Origin: Planctomycetales bacterium
GTDB lineage: Bacteria; Planctomycetota; Phycisphaerae; SM23-33
DNA length: 9,107 bases
NCBI GenBank assembly: GCA_030592655.1
Contig: JAUVIQ010000126.1
Span: 1-9,107, forward strand
Reading direction: 5' to 3'
Shown: piece after piece, positions 6,981-9,107 of the stretch
Numbering within the stretch: position 1 is the stretch's first letter
Layout of the letters: the number at the start of each line of letters is the position of its first letter
Notes under the pieces: model-generated
Seen by the model: the letters and a program-made list of their open reading frames with translations, nothing else
Database searches by the model: none
What the model was told of the DNA's origin: nothing
Program-made: the position numbers and the translations under genes

Positions 6981-7763
6981 TTAAGCTCCCGGCGAGCCGG
7001 GTTTGTTCTTTTGAATCCAGTTGTAATAATCACGCATCTTGAGTTTCCCGGCCGCTGCTTCATCGGCGAAAACTATACTGTCGGGATGCAGTTGCAGGGC
7101 GCTGGCGGTAATCATACTGCTGACAGGTCCTTCCACGGCGGCTGCGACGGCATCGGCTTTGCCTTCACCATTGGCCAGGAGTATGAGTTGCTCGGCGTCA
7201 AGGATCGTCCCGACGCCCATCGTAATGGAGTAAATCGGAACGTCCTCTTTCTTATCGAAGAAGCGGGCGTTGTCGTTGATGGTCTGTTCGGTCAACGTCT
7301 TGAGTCGCGTCCGCGACATCAGGCTGCTGGTCGGTTCGTTGAAGGCGATGTGTCCGTCGGAACCGATACCGAGCACCTGAAGGTCGATCCCGCCGCACTC
7401 TTCGATCCGGTCTTCGTACCACTCGCAGTAGGCCGCGTAATTATTGGCGGTACCGGAGGGAACGTGGATGTTCTCGACGGGAACGTTGATGTGCTTAAAA
7501 AGGTTCTCCCACATGAAATAGTAGTAACTTTGCGGGTGGTCGTGCGACAGGCCGACGTATTCATCCAGGTTGAAGGTGGTAACGTGCGCGAAGTCCAGGC
7601 CTTCTTCTTTGTGCATTCGGATGAGTTCTTTGTACAGACCCAGCGGCGTCGAACCGGTCGCCAGACCGAGTACGGCATCGGGAATCTCGTTGAGCGTGTC
7701 AGCAACTATCTGAGCGGCTTGCTTGCTTATGTCTTCATATGTCGGGCAGATTACAACTTCCAT
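6981..7763 (-). CDS. nagB: Glucosamine-6-phosphate deaminase
   Basis: A 260-residue cytoplasmic enzyme converting glucosamine-6-phosphate to fructose-6-phosphate and ammonia, linking amino-sugar use to glycolysis. Clear NagB motifs are LATGSTPLGLY (34-44), FNLDEYVGL (64-72) and GIGSDGHIAFNEP (132-144). Asp67, Asp136, His138 and Glu143 match the catalytic Asp72, Asp141, His143 and Glu148 of E. coli NagB. The allosteric-site stretch SSLMSRTRLKTLT (146-158) keeps Ser146, Arg153 and Lys155, equivalent to E. coli Ser151, Arg158 and Lys160, so GlcNAc-6-phosphate activation is possible. Length is close to the E. coli enzyme (266). The ATG at 7763 is preceded by GGAGAG at five bases. It is the first gene of the minus-strand set, with a candidate promoter at 7853-7880. 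No nagA or sugar transporter is visible beside it. Confidence 0.97.
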   Translation of the reverse strand: MEVVICPTYEDISKQAAQIVADTLNEIPDAVLGLATGSTPLGLYKELIRMHKEEGLDFAHVTTFNLDEYVGLSHDHPQSYYYFMWENLFKHINVPVENIHVPSGTANNYAAYCEWYEDRIEECGGIDLQVLGIGSDGHIAFNEPTSSLMSRTRLKTLTEQTINDNARFFDKKEDVPIYSITMGVGTILDAEQLILLANGEGKADAVAAAVEGPVSSMITASALQLHPDSIVFADEAAAGKLKMRDYYNWIQKNKPGSPGA

Positions 7764-7852
7764 TTTTTCTCTCCACTGGACGGTAATTATCCCCGCTCCG
7801 CGCGCATCCCCAAGACACCAGCCTCAAGCAAACCGGAGCAAAATTTCAACGG

Positions 7853-7880
7853 ATTTTAACGATTACGCCGGACAAATCAA
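7853..7880 (-). promoter_or_regulatory. Candidate sigma70-type promoter for nagB and the minus-strand genes
   Basis: On the minus strand, TTGATT (7875-7880) is followed after 16 bases by TAAAAT (7853-7858), matching four of six and five of six consensus bases. It would give a leader of roughly 80 bases before the nagB ATG at 7763. It lies in the 218-base divergent gap shared with the FabZ-like gene. Confidence 0.45.
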
Positions 7881-7981
7881 GTGTTTTCCTCACATCGCCC
7901 GTGAATAACCGGAAAAATTGCTTGATTGACAAACCGAAATGGAATAAAAGGCGTCATCTCTATTGGAAATGGATAGACACG

Positions 7982-8467
7982 ATGAAGTTTCACCTTATAG
8001 ACAGGATTGAACAGATCGAGCCGGGAAAGCGTCTCGTCGGCATCAAGGCGCTCTCGCTGGCAGAAGAGTACCTTGGGGATCATTTTCCGGTATTCCCGGT
8101 TATGCCGGGAGTGCTGATGCTCGAAGCGCTCGTCCAGGCGGCAGCCTGGCTTGTCAGACTGGAGCAGAATTTTTCCAAAAGCATGGTCGTGCTGTCAGCG
8201 GCACGGAACGTCCGCTACGGTAACTTCGTAGCGCCCGGCGGGATACTGCGAGTCGAAGTCGAACTACTCAAGACCGAAGGCGACATCACGAAATTCAAAT
8301 GCATCGGAACGGTCGGCGACGGACAAACCGCTGTGCAGGGACGAATCGAACTGAAAAGTTTCAACGTAGCCGATTTCTTCGCACCGGCAGCGGCTGCCGA
8401 CGAGCGGATAATCGCCCAGTTGAAAGAAGGATTCAAACTCATCGGCGGCTCCGAAGCGATAATTTGA
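7982..8467 (+). CDS. fabZ: FabZ-like 3-hydroxyacyl-ACP dehydratase (hotdog fold)
   Basis: A 161-residue cytoplasmic protein of the FabZ family, which dehydrates 3-hydroxyacyl-ACP to trans-2-enoyl-ACP in fatty-acid elongation. The active-site region DHFPVFPVMPGVLMLEALVQ (33-52) holds the catalytic His34 and Glu48; the usual GHFP is DHFP here. ARNVRYGNFVAPGGILRVEV (74-93) corresponds to the second conserved FabZ block. A C-terminal tail of about 30 residues beyond the core makes it slightly longer than E. coli FabZ. The ATG at 7982 gives the expected family N-terminus (MKFHLIDRI); the only upstream in-frame start is a GTG at 7901 that would add 27 residues unlike FabZ. The Shine-Dalgarno is weak (GGATAG at 7971-7976). 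An ACP gene follows on the same strand. It could be a paralogue serving a specialised acyl pathway, so the symbol denotes family. Confidence 0.88.
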   Translation: MKFHLIDRIEQIEPGKRLVGIKALSLAEEYLGDHFPVFPVMPGVLMLEALVQAAAWLVRLEQNFSKSMVVLSAARNVRYGNFVAPGGILRVEVELLKTEGDITKFKCIGTVGDGQTAVQGRIELKSFNVADFFAPAAAADERIIAQLKEGFKLIGGSEAII

Positions 8468-8671
8468 TTACAACTAAAGATTGAACAGTCATTTGGAGAA
8501 GACGAACGTCCCGGTAAAAAAACAGACAGAATAGCAGGATTACAGGGATTACCGGATTACAGGGATTTTTTATTTTTATTGTTTTTATCCCGTAATCTTA
8601 AAATCCCCATAATCCCGCTATCTTTCTTTTTCTTCGGTTTGGCCTTATCATCCAAATTCAGCAACTTCGCA
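8468..8671. other. Intergenic region downstream of the FabZ-like gene
   Basis: This is the first part of a 326-base gap between the FabZ-like gene and the second ACP. From 8468 to 8530 I see nothing identifiable. From 8531 to 8621 lies an imperfect inverted repeat, entered separately. From 8622 to 8671 the sequence is T-rich and featureless. No convincing protein-coding frame, tRNA or GC-rich intrinsic terminator is visible. Confidence 0.6.
8531..8621. repeat. Imperfect inverted repeat built from GGATTACAGGGATT units
   Basis: The left arm (8531-8566) and the reverse complement of the right arm (8587-8621) match at 28 of 36 aligned positions with one gap. They are separated by a 20-base, almost pure T/A spacer. 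Inside the left arm GGATTACAGGGATT occurs twice (8537-8550 and 8554-8567) at a 17-base period. It could fold as a long imperfect hairpin or be a decayed pair of inverted repeat copies. It may act as a weak terminator after the dehydratase gene, but mismatches and position make that uncertain. Confidence 0.65.
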
Positions 8672-8700
8672 TTGACTTTACCGGACAAGTTCATTATAAG
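8672..8700 (+). promoter_or_regulatory. Sigma70-type promoter for the second ACP gene
   Basis: TTGACT (8672-8677) and TATAAG (8695-8700) each match five of six consensus bases and are separated by exactly 17 bases. Transcription would start near 8707, giving a leader of close to 90 bases before the ATG at 8794. The leader contains the CCACAGATTACAC repeats. Confidence 0.6.
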
Positions 8701-8761
8701 TCCACAGATTACACGGATTGCAAAAGAAACAGAAGTCCACAGATTACACAGATTACACGGA
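8698..8761. repeat. Direct repeats of AAGTCCACAGATTACAC in the ACP leader
   Basis: AAGTCCACAGATTACAC occurs at 8698-8714 and 8733-8749. The core ACAGATTACAC occurs a third time at 8748-8758, overlapping the second by two bases, and ATTACACGGA ends both groups (8708-8717 and 8752-8761). The repeat begins inside the -10 box of the candidate promoter and occupies the putative 5' leader of the ACP gene. It is a short degenerate dispersed-type repeat rather than a CRISPR: units are too short and spacing is irregular. Confidence 0.75.
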
Positions 8762-8793
8762 ACAAACCGAGATAAAGCAGGAGAATATACGTT

Positions 8794-9107
8794 ATGCCAA
8801 TGACAGATGATGAAGTTTTCCAGAAGGTTACAGAAACGCTCACCGAAGCGCTTGGCGTTGATGACGACGAAGTTACGCCGGATGCAACGCTTACGGGCGA
8901 CCTGGGGGCCGAATCCATCGACTTCCTGGACATCGTATTCAGGCTTGAGAAAACCTTCGGTATCAAGATACCGCCAGGCGACCTGTTCCCGGACAACGTC
9001 CTCAACAATCCCGAGTTCGTAGCCGACGGAAAAGTTACAGACGCCGGATTGGTAAAACTCAAAGAGTCAATGCCGCACGTTGAATTCGGCGACTTCGACC
9101 AGGACCC
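8794..9107 (+). CDS. Acyl carrier protein with C-terminal extension (partial, runs off window)
   Basis: At least 104 residues with no stop before the window ends. The ACP core is residues 1 to about 65, with the phosphopantetheine motif GDLGAESID and Ser41 as attachment site, followed by FLDIVFRLEKTFGIKIPPGDLF. Beyond it is an unusual tail (about 66-104) with NNPEFVADGKVTDAGLVKL and KESMPHVEFGDF, longer than the roughly 80-residue housekeeping ACP. The ATG at 8794 follows AGGAGA (8779-8784) by nine bases; an in-frame ATG at 8800 is an alternative. It has a promoter at 8672-8700 and lies downstream of the FabZ-like gene, which suggests a fatty-acid or polyketide-type cluster continuing to the right (a ketosynthase would be a natural next gene; not visible). 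It differs clearly from the ACP at 974-1219. Confidence 0.9.
   Translation, partial: MPMTDDEVFQKVTETLTEALGVDDDEVTPDATLTGDLGAESIDFLDIVFRLEKTFGIKIPPGDLFPDNVLNNPEFVADGKVTDAGLVKLKESMPHVEFGDFDQD

Noticed and set aside
6863..7063. Short minus-strand frame reading through the heptamer repeat
   Set aside because: The translated NCQFSIANCQ-type sequence is just the repeat read as protein; it overlaps the end of nagB.
6957..7859. A 300-codon plus-strand open frame opposite nagB
   Set aside because: Antisense to a gene with intact catalytic residues; its start lies in the heptamer repeat.
7926..7931. Perfect TTGACA upstream of the FabZ-like gene as a promoter -35 box
   Set aside because: No acceptable -10 hexamer lies 15-19 bases downstream; AATAAA at 7943 is only 11 bases away. 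A promoter must exist nearby but this sequence does not fix it.
7901..7981. GTG at 7901 as an upstream start for the FabZ-like protein
   Set aside because: It adds 27 residues not seen in FabZ proteins, has no ribosome site, and the ATG at 7982 gives the standard N-terminus.
8698..8761. CRISPR-like repeat array
   Set aside because: Repeat units are 11-17 bases, spacing is irregular or overlapping, and there are no cas genes.
8579..8803. A 74-codon plus-strand frame in the gap before the second ACP
   Set aside because: It consists of T-rich spacer and the CCACAGATTACAC repeats in translation, contains the promoter, and overlaps the ACP start.
8709..9062. A 117-codon minus-strand frame opposite the second ACP
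   Set aside because: Antisense to a clear ACP coding frame; its tail reads through the repeats (ICVICG-type translation).

Overview
The window is a stretch of moderately GC-rich bacterial DNA that starts at a contig edge (36 C's in a row, probably not genomic). The gene set fits a bacterium of the Planctomycetota, most likely the Phycisphaerae/Sedimentisphaerales side. It includes a DUF4954 protein, the short 'alternative' GlmU-like protein, a fused NDP-forming acyl-CoA synthetase, a long-tailed acyl carrier protein (ACP), and short degenerate repeats between genes. This placement is an inference from gene families and repeat style; there is no rRNA or marker gene here to prove it.

Layout. 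(1) 94-963, plus strand: a complete Memo-family protein (AmrB, AmmeMemoRadiSam system protein B). Any radical-SAM or AMMECR1 partners would lie left of the contig edge. (2) 974-7763, minus strand: five same-direction genes, in order of transcription nagB, a DUF4954 protein, a GlmU-like nucleotidyltransferase/left-handed beta-helix protein, an NDP-forming acyl-CoA synthetase, and a small ACP. A candidate sigma70-type promoter lies upstream of nagB. The block ends 10 bases from the convergent amrB stop. (3) 7982-9107, plus strand, divergent from nagB: a FabZ-like 3-hydroxyacyl-ACP dehydratase, a 326-base repeat-rich spacer, and a second, different ACP that runs off the right end. The second ACP has a good promoter of its own.

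How the genes may work together. The minus-strand block combines amino-sugar phosphate chemistry (NagB), a sugar-nucleotide type enzyme (GlmU-like), a second probable beta-helix protein (DUF4954), an acyl-activating enzyme and an ACP. The divergent genes are of the fatty-acid or polyketide elongation type. A reasonable but unproven reading is a module that makes or remodels an acylated amino-sugar envelope component, beside a dedicated fatty-acyl synthesis module. I see no rRNA, tRNA, CRISPR array, transposase or integrase. Three ORF starts look better placed a few codons inside the longest frame, because good Shine-Dalgarno sequences sit in front of the internal ATG.
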